Source: Thermococcus thioreducens | GTDB lineage: Archaea; Methanobacteriota_B; Thermococci; Thermococcales; Thermococcaceae | Direction of reading: 5' to 3' | Assembly (NCBI RefSeq): GCF_002214545.1 | Contig: NZ_CP015105.1 | Coordinates: 496,001-560,000, forward strand | DNA: 64,000 nt | Shown here: one piece after another, positions 33,801 to 43,049 of the stretch | How positions within the stretch are numbered: the first letter of the stretch is position 1 | Layout of the letters: each line of letters starts with the position of its first letter | The notes under the pieces: generated by a model | Database searches by the model: none | What the model was told of the DNA's origin: nothing | Seen by the model: the letters and a program-made list of their open reading frames with translations, nothing else | Position numbers and translations under genes: made by a program

Positions 33801-34874
33801 CTACCCAATCGTGATCAGCTCCCTCTCCGCCCTCGTCAGCCTCTTTCCTTTTCCATCGTGGACAACAACGTCGTCCTCTATGCGAACCCCTCCGAGGCCG
33901 GGGACGTAGATTCCTGGCTCTATGGTGAAGACCATGCCGTTTTCGAGGATCACGTTTCCGTCCGGGCCGATGTACGGCTCCTCATGGACGTCCAGGCCAA
34001 GACCGTGTCCCGTCCGGTGGGTGAAGTACTCGCCGTAGCCGGCATTCTCTATGACCTCTCTTGCCGCTCTGTCCACCGCTTTAGCCTCAACTCCCTCACG
34101 GACAGCTCTGTAAGCTCTCTCCTGTGCCCCCTTGACGACCTCGTAAATCTCCACGAGCTTCTCGTTCGGCCTGCCGAGGGCTATTGTCCTTGTGATGTCC
34201 GAGCAGTAGCCCTTCCATCTCGCACCGTAGTCGAGTATCACCATGTCCCCCTTTCTGAGCCTTCTCTCACCGGGCTCATGGTGGGGATTGGCCGCGTTCT
34301 CTCCACTCGCTACTATCGGTGGGAACGATATTCCATCGCTGAGCTCTCTCAATGCCAGCTCTATCTTAAGGGCAAGCTCCCGCTCGCGCATTCCCACTAG
34401 ATCCCAGCTCAGGATCTCATCAAAGACTCTGTCGGCGGCCTTGGCGGCGTGTCCCATCATCTCTATCTCGTGCTTATCCTTCCTCATGCGGAGCTCCCTC
34501 ACGAGCGAGCTCAAGGGATAGAACTCGAAGGGACCGAGCTTCATGACGTTCATCAGCCAGTCGGCGCGCATCGTGTCCTCTATCAGAAGTCTGCCGTCTG
34601 ATAGATGAAGCTCCGCTAAAATCCAGGCGAGCTTGTCGTAGGGGTTCTCCCCGTCGCGCCAGAACGTAACCGGGAAGTCCCTGACAACGTTTTCGTAGAG
34701 GCTCGGCGCTAGGAGCCTGTAATCGCCGTCGGCGCTTACGACCAAAACCGTGAGCCTCTCGCCTGCCTCGTGTATACTCAGCCCCGTGAGGTAGTAGAGG
34801 TTCGTCCCGGGGCTTATTAGAGCACCGTCGAAGTTTTTCTCATTCATGAGGGATACGAGTCTTTGAAGGCGCAT
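33801..34874 (-). CDS. pepQ: Xaa-Pro dipeptidase/aminopeptidase (M24, prolidase)
   Basis: The enzyme cleaves dipeptides or N-termini at Xaa-Pro bonds with a dinuclear metal site. The 357-residue protein has the creatinase-type N domain (about 1-125) and the pita-bread C domain. The metal ligands are visible: VILDYGARWKGYCSDITRT (two Asp), THRTGHGLGLDVHEEPYIG (His), FTIEPGIYVPG (Glu) and VRIEDDV (Glu). Length is close to Pyrococcus furiosus prolidase. ATG 34874 has GGTGA upstream; a GTG at 34886 is in frame. Confidence 0.92.
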   Translation of the reverse strand: MRLQRLVSLMNEKNFDGALISPGTNLYYLTGLSIHEAGERLTVLVVSADGDYRLLAPSLYENVVRDFPVTFWRDGENPYDKLAWILAELHLSDGRLLIEDTMRADWLMNVMKLGPFEFYPLSSLVRELRMRKDKHEIEMMGHAAKAADRVFDEILSWDLVGMRERELALKIELALRELSDGISFPPIVASGENAANPHHEPGERRLRKGDMVILDYGARWKGYCSDITRTIALGRPNEKLVEIYEVVKGAQERAYRAVREGVEAKAVDRAAREVIENAGYGEYFTHRTGHGLGLDVHEEPYIGPDGNVILENGMVFTIEPGIYVPGLGGVRIEDDVVVHDGKGKRLTRAERELITIG

Positions 34875-34901
34875 TGGGTTCACCACGTTAACTACTCCGC
34901 A

Positions 34902-34911
34902 AGGCTTAAAA
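34902..34911 (+). promoter_or_regulatory. TATA-like element of rpl15e
   Basis: AGGCTTAAAA lies about 95 bases before rpl15e; initiation would be near 34935, placing two hairpins in the leader. Confidence 0.45.
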
Positions 34912-34938
34912 ACTCAACCTCGAACCTCGACCGACTGG

Positions 34939-34976
34939 GCGGGCCAGGCCCGCGGGATGTTCCCGTAAGGGAGAAC
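34939..34976 (+). promoter_or_regulatory. Two hairpins in the rpl15e leader
   Basis: GCGGGCC-A-GGCCCGC (34939-34953) is self-complementary, and GTTCCC-GTAAG-GG-A-GAAC (34959-34976) forms a second, bulged stem. Both lie between the predicted start site and the AAGGAGGG Shine-Dalgarno sequence. Confidence 0.5.
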
Positions 34977-35001
34977 CACAAACACGGAAGGAGGGAGCAA
35001 G

Positions 35002-35586
35002 ATGGGAATGTACAAGTACATTAGGGAAGCCTGGAAGAGCCCCAAGAAGAGCTACGTCGGGGAGCTTCTCAAGGTCAGGATGATAAAGTGGAGGAGAGAA
35101 CCGGTCGTCGTTAGGATTGAGAGGCCGACCAGGCTTGACAGGGCAAGGAGCCTCGGCTATCAGGCCAAGCAGGGCTACGTGATGGTTAGAGTCAGAGTCA
35201 GGAAGGGCGGAAGGAAGAGGCCCAGGTGGAAGGGCGGAAGGAAGCCGAGCAAGATGGGTCAGGTCAAGTACAGCCCGAAGAAGAGCCTCCAGTGGATAGC
35301 CGAGGAGAAGGCGGCCAGAAAGTTCCCCAACCTTGAGGTCCTCAACAGCTACTGGGTCGGCGAGGACGGAATGTACAGGTGGTTTGAGGTCATAATGGTC
35401 GACCCGCACCACCCGGTCATAAAGAGCGACCCGAAGATCGCCTGGATAGCAGGCAAGGCCCACAAGGGCAGGGTCTTCCGCGGACTCACTTCAGCAGGCA
35501 GGAAGAGCAGGGGACTTAGGAACAAGGGCAAAGGAGCTGAAAAGGTCAGGCCCAGCATAAGGGCCAACAAGGGCAAGGGCAAGTGA
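35002..35586 (+). CDS. rpl15e: Large-subunit ribosomal protein eL15 (L15e)
   Basis: The 194-residue, very basic protein has the eL15 signatures [14 protein letters not shown] at the N-terminus, [19 protein letters not shown] (about 41-59), RGGRK-type basic loops ([14 protein letters not shown]), the core [20 protein letters not shown] (about 114-133) and a Lys/Gly-rich tail. It is an archaeal/eukaryotic 60S-type protein near the base of the peptidyl-transferase region. ATG 35002 follows AAGGAGGGAGCAAG. Confidence 0.97.
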   Translation: MGMYKYIREAWKSPKKSYVGELLKVRMIKWRREPVVVRIERPTRLDRARSLGYQAKQGYVMVRVRVRKGGRKRPRWKGGRKPSKMGQVKYSPKKSLQWIAEEKAARKFPNLEVLNSYWVGEDGMYRWFEVIMVDPHHPVIKSDPKIAWIAGKAHKGRVFRGLTSAGRKSRGLRNKGKGAEKVRPSIRANKGKGK

Positions 35587-35753
35587 AGTTTTCTCCCCGT
35601 CCTCTTTCTGTTATTGTCTGATCTTTGATTGCGAATTAATGTGTTAGGCATCTTTGAGATGTGTATTATTTGTGGGATTTTATACGGTCAAACTAAACCA
35701 GAATAACAAGATAAAATTCCATTAATACCAATAATAGTGTAAAAAGTCAAAAA

Positions 35754-35763
35754 GTTTAAATAG
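35754..35763 (+). promoter_or_regulatory. TATA box of DUF4855-like gene
   Basis: GTTTAAATAG lies 43 bases before the ATG at 35797, predicting a leader of roughly 13 bases containing AGTGAT. Confidence 0.6.
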
Positions 35764-35796
35764 TTACAATTAAGAACTATAGATTGAAGTGATATA

Positions 35797-36685
35797 ATGG
35801 CAACATATGGATTGTGGTATTTTAAAGCACAAAATGGGAGTTATGGAACATTTCCCTCTGCAGGGACACCCTCTCAGTTGGAAGACAGAGGCTTCACCTA
35901 TGCAGTAGCATTACACTCTTCTGCAAAAGATGAAAATGGAAACTTGCTCTATGGTAATATTCCGTTTAGTGGGTATTCTTACAATGATGGATATCAAGAT
36001 GGGGCATCTCTTGGAAGATGGGTAGATTCAATATTGAGGGGAATTGATTACCTAGTTGTGATTCCAGTTCTTATTGACGAGAGCAAGACCCGGGGAGTTA
36101 GAGGAATCCAATATTGGAAAGGATGGGTTGATGGAGTATACAATAACACGAGTGGCTACCAAGTGGGTTTCTATTGGTATCTTGAATATCCTTGGCAGGT
36201 TAGTGATGGGATTGTTTATGAAGAAGATATTCAAGAAATCTCCGATTATATTAAAAACAAATGGCAACAATTCATTTGGATACCATATGTTCACGATAAA
36301 CTGAATCTTGATAACACTAACATAAAATTATTGGCAAACTACTTTACATTTGTTTTTGTTCAGCCTCATTATTATCAGAGATGGAGAGATTACTATACTG
36401 GAGATTTAGAAGGATCTCCAGAGGAATATCCATATCTGGATCCGACTAGGGGTATTGATGCACTAGTTGAGATCCTGAGATGGATATGGGATATCCCTAA
36501 ATGGATATATAGAAATGGAAGTTGATGGGACTATCAACCTATATCCAGAATTGATACATAAAGCATGTGATTACGTCGAAGCTCAAAAAAGAGCCACTGG
36601 ATTTATATGGTCTCAAAGAGCATACTACTACAATGCTAATATAAACAATATTGATGGAGTGAGAAATCAATGTCCAGAGTGGTAG
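35797..36685 (+). pseudogene. DUF4855-like protein, interrupted by a frameshift
   Basis: The first frame (35797-36525) encodes 242 residues with ATYGLWYFKAQNG, GFYWYLEYPWQ, WQQFIWIPYV and FTFVFVQPHYYQRW, features that recall DUF4855 proteins. It stops at WIYRNGS. The +1 frame is open from about 36480 to 36685 and encodes NGYIEMEVDGTINLYPELIH and then ATGFIWSQRAYYYN, the acidic E-x-D segment expected next. A single-base change near 36478-36490 thus splits the gene. No signal peptide is seen. AT-rich, and followed by a secreted-protein gene whose start overlaps its end by 16 bases. Confidence 0.55.
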
Positions 36686-38115
36686 GTTCTAAAAAGTTAC
36701 CGGTTTTGTTTCTATTATTTTTGCTCATCGGGTCTATCCCGGTATGGGGTAAGGGCGATGATCTGAAAATCCTGGATGCCTACTCTGCTGAGGGAAAGAT
36801 TGCTTTTCTGGTCTTTAATGAGACCTCTGAGGAGCTCTACAGTGTAGTCTACAATGGCCACTCCTTCGAAGCCGAACGGCTTAACCTTACCTTAAGTCGT
36901 TATCAAGTGCGGCACTGGAACGGTGAATACTGGCTCCTTCAGAAAGGAGAGAGGGGGACTGTTGAGCTTTATACGTATCACAAAGGCAAGCTCAGGCTTA
37001 TTGAAACTTTTACTGGAGGGAGTCTGTGCACCGACAATGATTTGGATGTTAAGTGGAATGGCGGGGAGTACTTCCTGACGTTTATAATGCAGGATTCCAA
37101 CGACGACCTTAACACCGGGGAATGTAATTTTATCTTTAAGTACTACCTTCTGAAGGACGAAAATCTAATCCCCTTGAACGTCTCCGGACCGGCGATGTGG
37201 ATTCCAGCACTCAACGCCTGGCTCGTTGGAGGGCCTCTTGTATACTTGGTCGATGAAAGCGGGAAGCTACTCGACGAGTACAACTTCAGCAAAACGGGCA
37301 TATATTCCGCGGGCTTAGTAATTAATGGCAATGAAACCTTGGTTACAGTATCTGCAGATACGGGGTGGGTTCGGATATTTGCCATCAGGGACTCTTCATT
37401 GGTTTTAATCTACAATAAGAGATTTGGAGAAAGAGAACTGGGGGAAGGGCCGTATCCCCCTAAGGTGTGGGTCGGAAAACCGGTACTTTTTGACAGAGAT
37501 ACGCGTAATGATTCAATTTCTATTGTCTGGTTATATAACGGCACCGATTTCATTAAGATACATACGTTTGAAGGCTACGCAACGCTTTATCCGGTAACGG
37601 CCTTCAATAGGAGTTATATCCTTTCAGGAACTCCTGCTAACAGGGGAACCCACATCTTGCTCAATCTATTTGAACTCAGGGATTTTTCACTCGTCCACCT
37701 CAGTTCCCTGAAAGTTAGAAACGGCTACATTAAAGTGGTCAATACAGGGGAGCTAAAGGGATTCCCAGCGCTAAAGGTTGAGTCCGGAAGCATGCTTGTG
37801 GTCTCTGGAGAAAATTCAGTCTTTCTTTTTAACTCCACTGACATGTTTGACCTCACATCAGGAGAGGGCATTGACCTTCCAAATGCTCTTAAAAATCATG
37901 AGTACAAGCTATCATTTTGCTGTGGAGGAGTGGTGGTATTTAATGAAAACAGGGCATATTTCTTTGAAAATGGCAAATTCAGTGACATAACCCCTGAAAT
38001 GCTTTCAGCGTTATCCAGAAATTCGGAGAGTAATGGGTTTTCAACACCCTTTACTCTGATTACTCTTGCTGTTATAATAATTGTCTTGTTAGTTTCCCTG
38101 AGAAAAAGAAGATAA
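36670..38115 (+). CDS. Secreted, C-terminally anchored protein, propeller-like
   Basis: The 481-residue protein has a signal peptide (about 1-28, ending SIPVWG), an extracellular region of alternating beta strands with many N-x-S/T sites, and a C-terminal membrane helix (FTLITLAVIIIVLLVSL) followed by RKRR. Segments such as WNGEYWLL, WNGGEYFLTF and FFENGKFSDIT recur in a propeller-like way, but no named repeat family is assigned. ATG 36670 follows GGAGTGA. Likely a surface protein co-transcribed with the frameshifted gene upstream. Confidence 0.7.
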   Translation: MSRVVGSKKLPVLFLLFLLIGSIPVWGKGDDLKILDAYSAEGKIAFLVFNETSEELYSVVYNGHSFEAERLNLTLSRYQVRHWNGEYWLLQKGERGTVELYTYHKGKLRLIETFTGGSLCTDNDLDVKWNGGEYFLTFIMQDSNDDLNTGECNFIFKYYLLKDENLIPLNVSGPAMWIPALNAWLVGGPLVYLVDESGKLLDEYNFSKTGIYSAGLVINGNETLVTVSADTGWVRIFAIRDSSLVLIYNKRFGERELGEGPYPPKVWVGKPVLFDRDTRNDSISIVWLYNGTDFIKIHTFEGYATLYPVTAFNRSYILSGTPANRGTHILLNLFELRDFSLVHLSSLKVRNGYIKVVNTGELKGFPALKVESGSMLVVSGENSVFLFNSTDMFDLTSGEGIDLPNALKNHEYKLSFCCGGVVVFNENRAYFFENGKFSDITPEMLSALSRNSESNGFSTPFTLITLAVIIIVLLVSLRKRR

Positions 38116-38182
38116 CGCTGCATTTATTCAAGTGCAAAGGTTATGTGAATGTCCTCCTAGGAGTCCTTATCGGGATTTGCCA

Positions 38183-38548
38183 TTATTCCGGACTTTCGAG
38201 CTTTATCCTTTTGATTCCTACCTCCTCAAAGGCTTTGTCTGAGCTTATTATTGTCCCCCCACATTTTGCCGCGTGAACGGCATCGAAGGGATTGAGTCTG
38301 TGCTCCTTCATGTAGTATGCCGCCCGGAGGTAGTCCTCTTTTTCTTCCCCTATTACCGCCATGACCGCTGCCAAAAGTCTAACAGGGTCAAGGTTGAACT
38401 TCTTTGAGAGTATCAGTAGCTCAAGAAACGTTGCTTCTGAAGTTGTTATCTCGTCCATGTATCTTTCGTAGATTTTTCTGGCGTTTTCCTTAAGCCAGTC
38501 GGAGGGCTTTAAAAGGGCTAGAAAAAAGTCGGTGTCAGCGTAGACCAT
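38183..38548 (-). CDS. vapC: VapC-type PIN-domain ribonuclease toxin
   Basis: The 121-residue PIN protein has the acidic active-site residues in MVYADTDFFLALL (Asp5/Asp7), a Glu in TSEATFLELL (about 38-47), NPFDAVHAAKC (Asp near residue 90) and SSDKAFEEVG. VapC toxins cut RNA and are neutralised by the upstream partner. ATG 38548 is preferred (GGTGAGTGAA upstream) and overlaps the antitoxin stop region, so the pair is coupled. All key residues are present. Confidence 0.9.
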   Translation of the reverse strand: MVYADTDFFLALLKPSDWLKENARKIYERYMDEITTSEATFLELLILSKKFNLDPVRLLAAVMAVIGEEKEDYLRAAYYMKEHRLNPFDAVHAAKCGGTIISSDKAFEEVGIKRIKLESPE

Positions 38549-38549
38549 T

Positions 38550-38780
38550 TCACTCACCTGCGAGCTTTTCGGCCTCTTTTAGGATTTCCACCTTGATTTC
38601 CTCAATCGGGATGTCCGGAAGGTTTTTTCCAAGCTCTTCAAGCTCCTTTAAGGGGTCTTCTGGCTTGGGAACTATGAGTATGCCATCATCCACCCTGACG
38701 AGGTAAACCTCTTTTGGGAGATTCTTCCTCAGCTCCTTGGGAAGGTACAGTCTTCCCTTTGGGTCCACTTTTGCCAGCAT
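38550..38780 (-). CDS. vapB: VapB/AbrB-type antitoxin
   Basis: The 76-residue protein has an N-terminal SpoVT-AbrB swapped-hairpin DNA-binding domain (AKVDPKGRLYLPKELRKNLP, about 3-22, and VYLVRVDDGILIVPKP) and an acidic C-terminal helix that would occupy the toxin. ATG 38780 follows GGTGGGAAT. A TATA box at 38810 implies a short leader and possible autoregulation by the complex, as is usual for such pairs. Confidence 0.9.
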   Translation of the reverse strand: MLAKVDPKGRLYLPKELRKNLPKEVYLVRVDDGILIVPKPEDPLKELEELGKNLPDIPIEEIKVEILKEAEKLAGE

Positions 38781-38809
38781 ATTCCCACCATAGTTAGTTT
38801 AATGGGATT

Positions 38810-38818
38810 TTATTTAAG
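38810..38818 (-). promoter_or_regulatory. TATA box of vapBC
   Basis: CTTAAATAA on the minus strand, about 30 bases before the vapB ATG. Confidence 0.55.
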
Positions 38819-38884
38819 TTTTTCCCAAACGGTAGTTGCGGTTACCTTTTAAAGCACCGGCTCCAATTCTCTCCGGTGAGAGCA

Positions 38885-39340
38885 ATGGGGAAGATACGGG
38901 CGCATCACATCAGGATTACCACTTTCATCCAGGCAACGGAAGACGAGGACAAGGTTCTCGAGGCGATAGCCACATTCATCCCCGAGGAGATAGACGACGA
39001 GGACATAATCTTTGACATAGACGAGACCACGGGGTTCTTCGGCAACCCCATCAAGGTCGTCAACGTCGAAATCAAGCGGAGCAGGGCGGTTAGAAAGTTC
39101 CTCGACCACTTCAAGGAACTGCTGAGCGAGGAGGACAAACGCTACATCATCGACAACCTCGACGAGAAGGTCGATGAGGAGGGAACCCTATACGTCCGCT
39201 TCAACAAGCAGAAGGCTTACCTCGGCGAGCCGGAGATAGATGAGGGCGGCGACACTATTCAGGTCAAGATAAAGGTCAAGGCCTTCCCGATGAGAAAGGA
39301 AGCGGTCGTCAAAGCCGTCAGGGAGTGGCTTGAGGAATGA
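38885..39340 (+). CDS. RNA-binding protein (COG1325-type, exosome-associated family)
   Basis: The 151-residue protein begins MGKIRAHHIRITTFIQATED and has the conserved NPIKVVNVEIKRSRAVRKFL segment (about 56-75) and a KQKAYLGEP beta strand typical of the archaeal COG1325 RNA-binding family. ATG 38885 follows GGTGA. Its stop overlaps the Rpp30 gene start by four bases (ATGA), a coupling that fits a joint role in RNA processing. Confidence 0.85.
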   Translation: MGKIRAHHIRITTFIQATEDEDKVLEAIATFIPEEIDDEDIIFDIDETTGFFGNPIKVVNVEIKRSRAVRKFLDHFKELLSEEDKRYIIDNLDEKVDEEGTLYVRFNKQKAYLGEPEIDEGGDTIQVKIKVKAFPMRKEAVVKAVREWLEE

Positions 39341-39999
39341 GCGAGGAGGTCTCTTTTTCCCGCGACTACTTCATCGAGATGGATGTTAGGAGCGGGGACG
39401 CCTACGATTTGGCCAAAGAGTGGTTCGACGAGGTCGTGTTCACAAAAAAGCTCGTCCTCGAAAGTTCTCCCGACTGGAGCGGGCTGAAGGAGGAGATTAA
39501 ATTCCTCCGGGAGACCTGCGGTAAGGTTGCCCTCCTGATAGTCACCAAAAAGCCGAGCCTCATCCGGGAAGTCAAGAACCGCAATCCGAAGGCGTTAATC
39601 TACGTCCAGGGAGGAGACATGAGGGTGAACCGCTTCGCCCTTGAGGCGGGTGTCGATGCCCTTATAAGCCCCTGGCTGGGGAGGAAGGATCCGGGCTTTG
39701 ACCACATCTTGGCGAGGATAGCGGCCAGAAAGAACGTTGCGATAGGGTTCTCTCTGGCACCGCTCCTCAGGGCGAACTCCTATGAGAGGGTTCAAATCCT
39801 GCGCTTCATGGCCAAGACTTGGCAACTTGTTGACAAGTACTCGGTTCCGAGGTTTATCACAAGTTCGGCCGAAACGCGGTGGGAGGTTCGCTCTCCGAGG
39901 GATTTGATGAGCCTCGGGATAAACCTGGGAATGGAGATCCCTCAGGCGAGGGCGAGCCTGAACTTCTACCCGAAAAGGATTCTGTCAAAGTTAAAGTGA
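39337..39999 (+). CDS. rnp3: Ribonuclease P protein component 3 (Rpp30)
   Basis: Rpp30 is a TIM-barrel protein subunit of archaeal RNase P, which matures tRNA 5' ends. The 220-residue protein has YFIEMDVRSGDAYDLAKEW at the N-terminus, YVQGGDMRVNRFALEAGVDA (about 88-107), NVAIGFSLAPLLRANSYER and FITSSAETRWEVRSPRDL, all typical of the family. The ATG overlaps the stop of the RNA-binding protein gene. Confidence 0.95.
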   Translation: MSEEVSFSRDYFIEMDVRSGDAYDLAKEWFDEVVFTKKLVLESSPDWSGLKEEIKFLRETCGKVALLIVTKKPSLIREVKNRNPKALIYVQGGDMRVNRFALEAGVDALISPWLGRKDPGFDHILARIAARKNVAIGFSLAPLLRANSYERVQILRFMAKTWQLVDKYSVPRFITSSAETRWEVRSPRDLMSLGINLGMEIPQARASLNFYPKRILSKLK

Positions 40000-40018
40000 A
40001 AGTTAAAGTGGAGAGGGC

Positions 40019-41344
40019 TCATCCTTCCAGAGCCGGGAACAGTTCGGGCTCGTAGTCCTCAAGCTTTTCGTCGAGATAATCCGCGTAGCCCCTGAGGTCG
40101 AGCAGGCCGTGGCCGCTAAGGTTGAATAGTATGACCTCATCCCTGCCTTTTTCCTTGGCTTTAAGTGCCCTATCTATGGTGGCTTTAACTGCATGTGCGC
40201 TCTCCGGTGCAGGGATTATTCCCTCCGTCCTAGCAAACAGGTGGGCCGCCTGAAAGACCTCGTTCTGGTGGTAGGCTACCGGTTTGACGATGCCGTGGTT
40301 TATAAGTATGCTCAGCGTTGGAGCCAGGCCGTGGTATCTCAACCCGCCCGCGTGGATTGGCGGGACGTAGTAGGTGTGGCCGAGGGTGTGCATCTTCATC
40401 TTCGGCGTGTATCCCCCTGAATCGCCGAAGTCGTATTTATAGACCCCTCTCGTCATGCTCGGTGCGGCCTTCGGTTCAACGGCTATGAACTCGTAGTCCG
40501 CTTTTCCGTCGAGGACGTCCTTCACGAAGGGGTAAGCCAAACCCGCGAAGTTGCTCCCGCCGCCGACGCAGCCGATTATAACGTCCGGCTCCTCGAACTC
40601 CTTCATCTGCTCCCTGGCTTCCAAACCGATGACCGTCTGATGCATGAGAACGTGGTTTAAGACACTTCCAAGGGCGTAGCGTGCCTTCTCATCGCGGAGA
40701 ACGTCCTCGATGGCCTCGCTTATCGCTATCCCCAGTCCGCCGGGGTGGTTGGGGTCTTCCGCCAGGAACTTCCTGCCTATTTCGGTTCTGTTGCTCGGGC
40801 TTGGATAAATCTCGGCCCCGTAGAGGTGCATTATCGTCTTCCTGTAGGGCTTTTGCTGGTAGCTCGCCCTCGCCATGTAAACCCTTATCTTCAGCCCCAT
40901 AAGCGCCCCGGCCAGGCTCAAAGCTGTCCCCCACTGTCCGGCTCCAGTTTCAGTTATAAGCTTCTCTATTCCCTGTTCCTTCGCGTAGTACGCCTGGGCC
41001 AGGGCGGTGTTTATCTTGTGGCTACCAGTTACTGTTGCACCCTCGTACTTGAAGTAAATCCTCGCCGGCGTTCCAAGGGCTTTTTCGAGGTTTGTGGCAC
41101 GGAAGAGCGGCGTAGGGCGGCCAATCTTGGCGTACAGCTCGCGGACTTTCCTGGGAATCTCAACGTACCTTTCGGTGCTCATCTCCTGCTTTACGAGTTC
41201 TTCTGCGAAAATCCTCAACAGTTTCTCCGGCTCCATCGGCTCCTCTGTCTCTGGATCGAGGGGAGGCGCCAGCTCCTCCGGCAGGTCGGACAGTATGTTG
41301 TACCACCTCTTTGGTATTCTCGAATCCGGCAGAACGGCTTTCAT
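40019..41344 (-). CDS. trpB2: TrpB-like PLP-dependent enzyme (tryptophan synthase beta 2)
   Basis: The 441-residue protein belongs to the TrpB2 subfamily, longer than TrpB1 at the N-terminus ([15 protein letters not shown]). The PLP lysine lies in [15 protein letters not shown] (about 106-120), [14 protein letters not shown] follows, and the phosphate loop is [15 protein letters not shown]. TrpB2 makes tryptophan from serine and indole, often without TrpA; no trp operon is seen here, as is common for this subfamily. ATG 41344 follows AAAGGAGGTG. Confidence 0.93.
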   Translation of the reverse strand: MKAVLPDSRIPKRWYNILSDLPEELAPPLDPETEEPMEPEKLLRIFAEELVKQEMSTERYVEIPRKVRELYAKIGRPTPLFRATNLEKALGTPARIYFKYEGATVTGSHKINTALAQAYYAKEQGIEKLITETGAGQWGTALSLAGALMGLKIRVYMARASYQQKPYRKTIMHLYGAEIYPSPSNRTEIGRKFLAEDPNHPGGLGIAISEAIEDVLRDEKARYALGSVLNHVLMHQTVIGLEAREQMKEFEEPDVIIGCVGGGSNFAGLAYPFVKDVLDGKADYEFIAVEPKAAPSMTRGVYKYDFGDSGGYTPKMKMHTLGHTYYVPPIHAGGLRYHGLAPTLSILINHGIVKPVAYHQNEVFQAAHLFARTEGIIPAPESAHAVKATIDRALKAKEKGRDEVILFNLSGHGLLDLRGYADYLDEKLEDYEPELFPALEG

Positions 41345-41583
41345 TCTAACACCTCCTTTAGTCCTTTCAAGAAACGTCCCAAAGAGGAGGGAATAACGAG
41401 CGTGAGGGCTAACTTAAAGCAGAAAACTCTGGCTGTTCCTCTAAAACCTCCAAAAACGAGCCCCCCTATCAGTCAGGCCAAAAGCAATCCCGCCCTTGAG
41501 TCGTTGGACTAACCAGAAGATTCAGAGAGGCCTCAGAGACGCCAAAAACAATCACTCCTGGTAATCATGGCGCATCGACCTGT

Positions 41584-41598
41584 GGGGGTCAAACCCCC
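41584..41598 (-). terminator. Hairpin directly after membrane-protein stop
   Basis: GGGGGT-TTG-ACCCCC on the minus strand forms a 6-bp perfect stem immediately downstream of the stop codon of the gene at 41599. It is a candidate terminator or mRNA 3' stabiliser. Confidence 0.5.
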
Positions 41599-42933
41599 TT
41601 AAGTTCTTTTTGGTTGTTTTATTGACGATAAAACAACGCTCACGCTTTTAGCATCTCCCTCAATCGCCACGGTGACAAAGTATCCTCCCCGCCCGATGCA
41701 GATTGACGTCGTATTCTCTCCGGTGTCGAGCAGGTAGCGGGCGTAGTTGCACTGCCATTGAGTTCCGTAAACGAGAAGTGTCACGCTCAGGTTTTCGCCC
41801 ACTAACTTCTCCCCCGCAAGGGCCCAGGGGTTTTGTTCCTGGGCTGGTTTCAGGGCAAAGCTCCCGTTGAGCGCAGACACCACGAGGTTGAGCAGCTCTT
41901 CCGGCGTCTTCCCTTCATCTTTTCGGCTGTTCTTCATCCCGCAGGGCGAAACCTTCTCCGCGGTTCTTTCAACGTCTTCCGTTTTCCCGCTCAGCACGAG
42001 GATTTCTTTGCCTTTAATAGCTAGATAGTGTGATTTCTCCCCCCTCGTCCAGAGGGACCACCTGCAGTCCCCGATTTTTCCCTCCATCTGCTTGACGTAT
42101 CCAGTTCCTTTGAGCTCGATTTCTATGGCTTTGTAGGTGTTCTTCACCCATTCCTTCGGCCATTCCACTGGGATGAACCTCCCGATTTTAACGCCTTCCT
42201 TTGAGCTCCAGTTGAAGCGGTACCTCTCAAAGATGGGCGATTCGCTAACGTTCCAGAGATAGTCGTCGTGCCAGCGAAGTGCGAACCCCTTGACGCTCCT
42301 GCACGGACCACGTGCTGAAATAACTGCGAGACCCCCACCGAGAACCCTGGTTTCCATCAGGTAGACACACTCGTTTCCTTTGACGAACAGGGCATCTTTT
42401 ATGGTGTGGGAGTACGTTCCGTAGTTCTCCGCGAGCTTGATGTAGCCCTCCAATTCGAGGCGTTCTGTGGCCTCGCGGTAGGCTTTATCCGCCTTCTCCC
42501 GTGGTTCATATAGGGTTACAAAGCCGCCGAGGAGGGGCAGTTCAACACTGACTGATTTCCATGCGACACCGCTGACGCGAACCGTCGAGTATGCAGCTAT
42601 CTCGTTGCAGGAATAGGAGAGCTCTCCCTCGCTTAGAGGCCATATATCCCCTTCCTTTTCCCAACAGCCCGTGGCGAAGTGGAGGCCGAAATAGATGTTG
42701 GGGCCGGAGACCGGAGGGGGTTGGAAGAGGAACATCAGGATGAGCGATGCCGCCAGAAACGGTGCCAGCTGGAGGGGCCTTTTGCTGTAGTAGTCCCTGA
42801 AAACCGCCGGAGGTATGATGACCGCGGAGATAAAGAGGAGGACTCCGAGGAAGTGGTTGAGCTGGAGAAGTATCCACGCGAGGAAAGAGAGCAACGCCGA
42901 GATGGCGATGGAGACAGCCAGTTTGCCCGCCAT
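41599..42933 (-). CDS. Membrane-anchored hypothetical protein
   Basis: The 444-residue protein has two or three N-terminal hydrophobic helices (about 5-25, 28-48 and 58-72), then a large extracytoplasmic region with several cysteines (GCWEKEG, NECVYLM, RGPCRSV, WQCNYARYL, TSICIGRG) that could form disulfides and several N-glycosylation-type sites. No family is recognised. ATG 42933 follows GGAGG. It stands alone, with a hairpin at its 3' end. Confidence 0.7.
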   Translation of the reverse strand: MAGKLAVSIAISALLSFLAWILLQLNHFLGVLLFISAVIIPPAVFRDYYSKRPLQLAPFLAASLILMFLFQPPPVSGPNIYFGLHFATGCWEKEGDIWPLSEGELSYSCNEIAAYSTVRVSGVAWKSVSVELPLLGGFVTLYEPREKADKAYREATERLELEGYIKLAENYGTYSHTIKDALFVKGNECVYLMETRVLGGGLAVISARGPCRSVKGFALRWHDDYLWNVSESPIFERYRFNWSSKEGVKIGRFIPVEWPKEWVKNTYKAIEIELKGTGYVKQMEGKIGDCRWSLWTRGEKSHYLAIKGKEILVLSGKTEDVERTAEKVSPCGMKNSRKDEGKTPEELLNLVVSALNGSFALKPAQEQNPWALAGEKLVGENLSVTLLVYGTQWQCNYARYLLDTGENTTSICIGRGGYFVTVAIEGDAKSVSVVLSSIKQPKRT

Positions 42934-43049
42934 GTTCCTCCATAACCTCTACGTCGTGGAGGGTTATAAGGTTTGCAATTGTTTCAAATTATATTGAAGC
43001 GTTTCCGGAAGGGTTATTAGAGTGGGTGCCGTAGGGTCTTTGATGTCCC

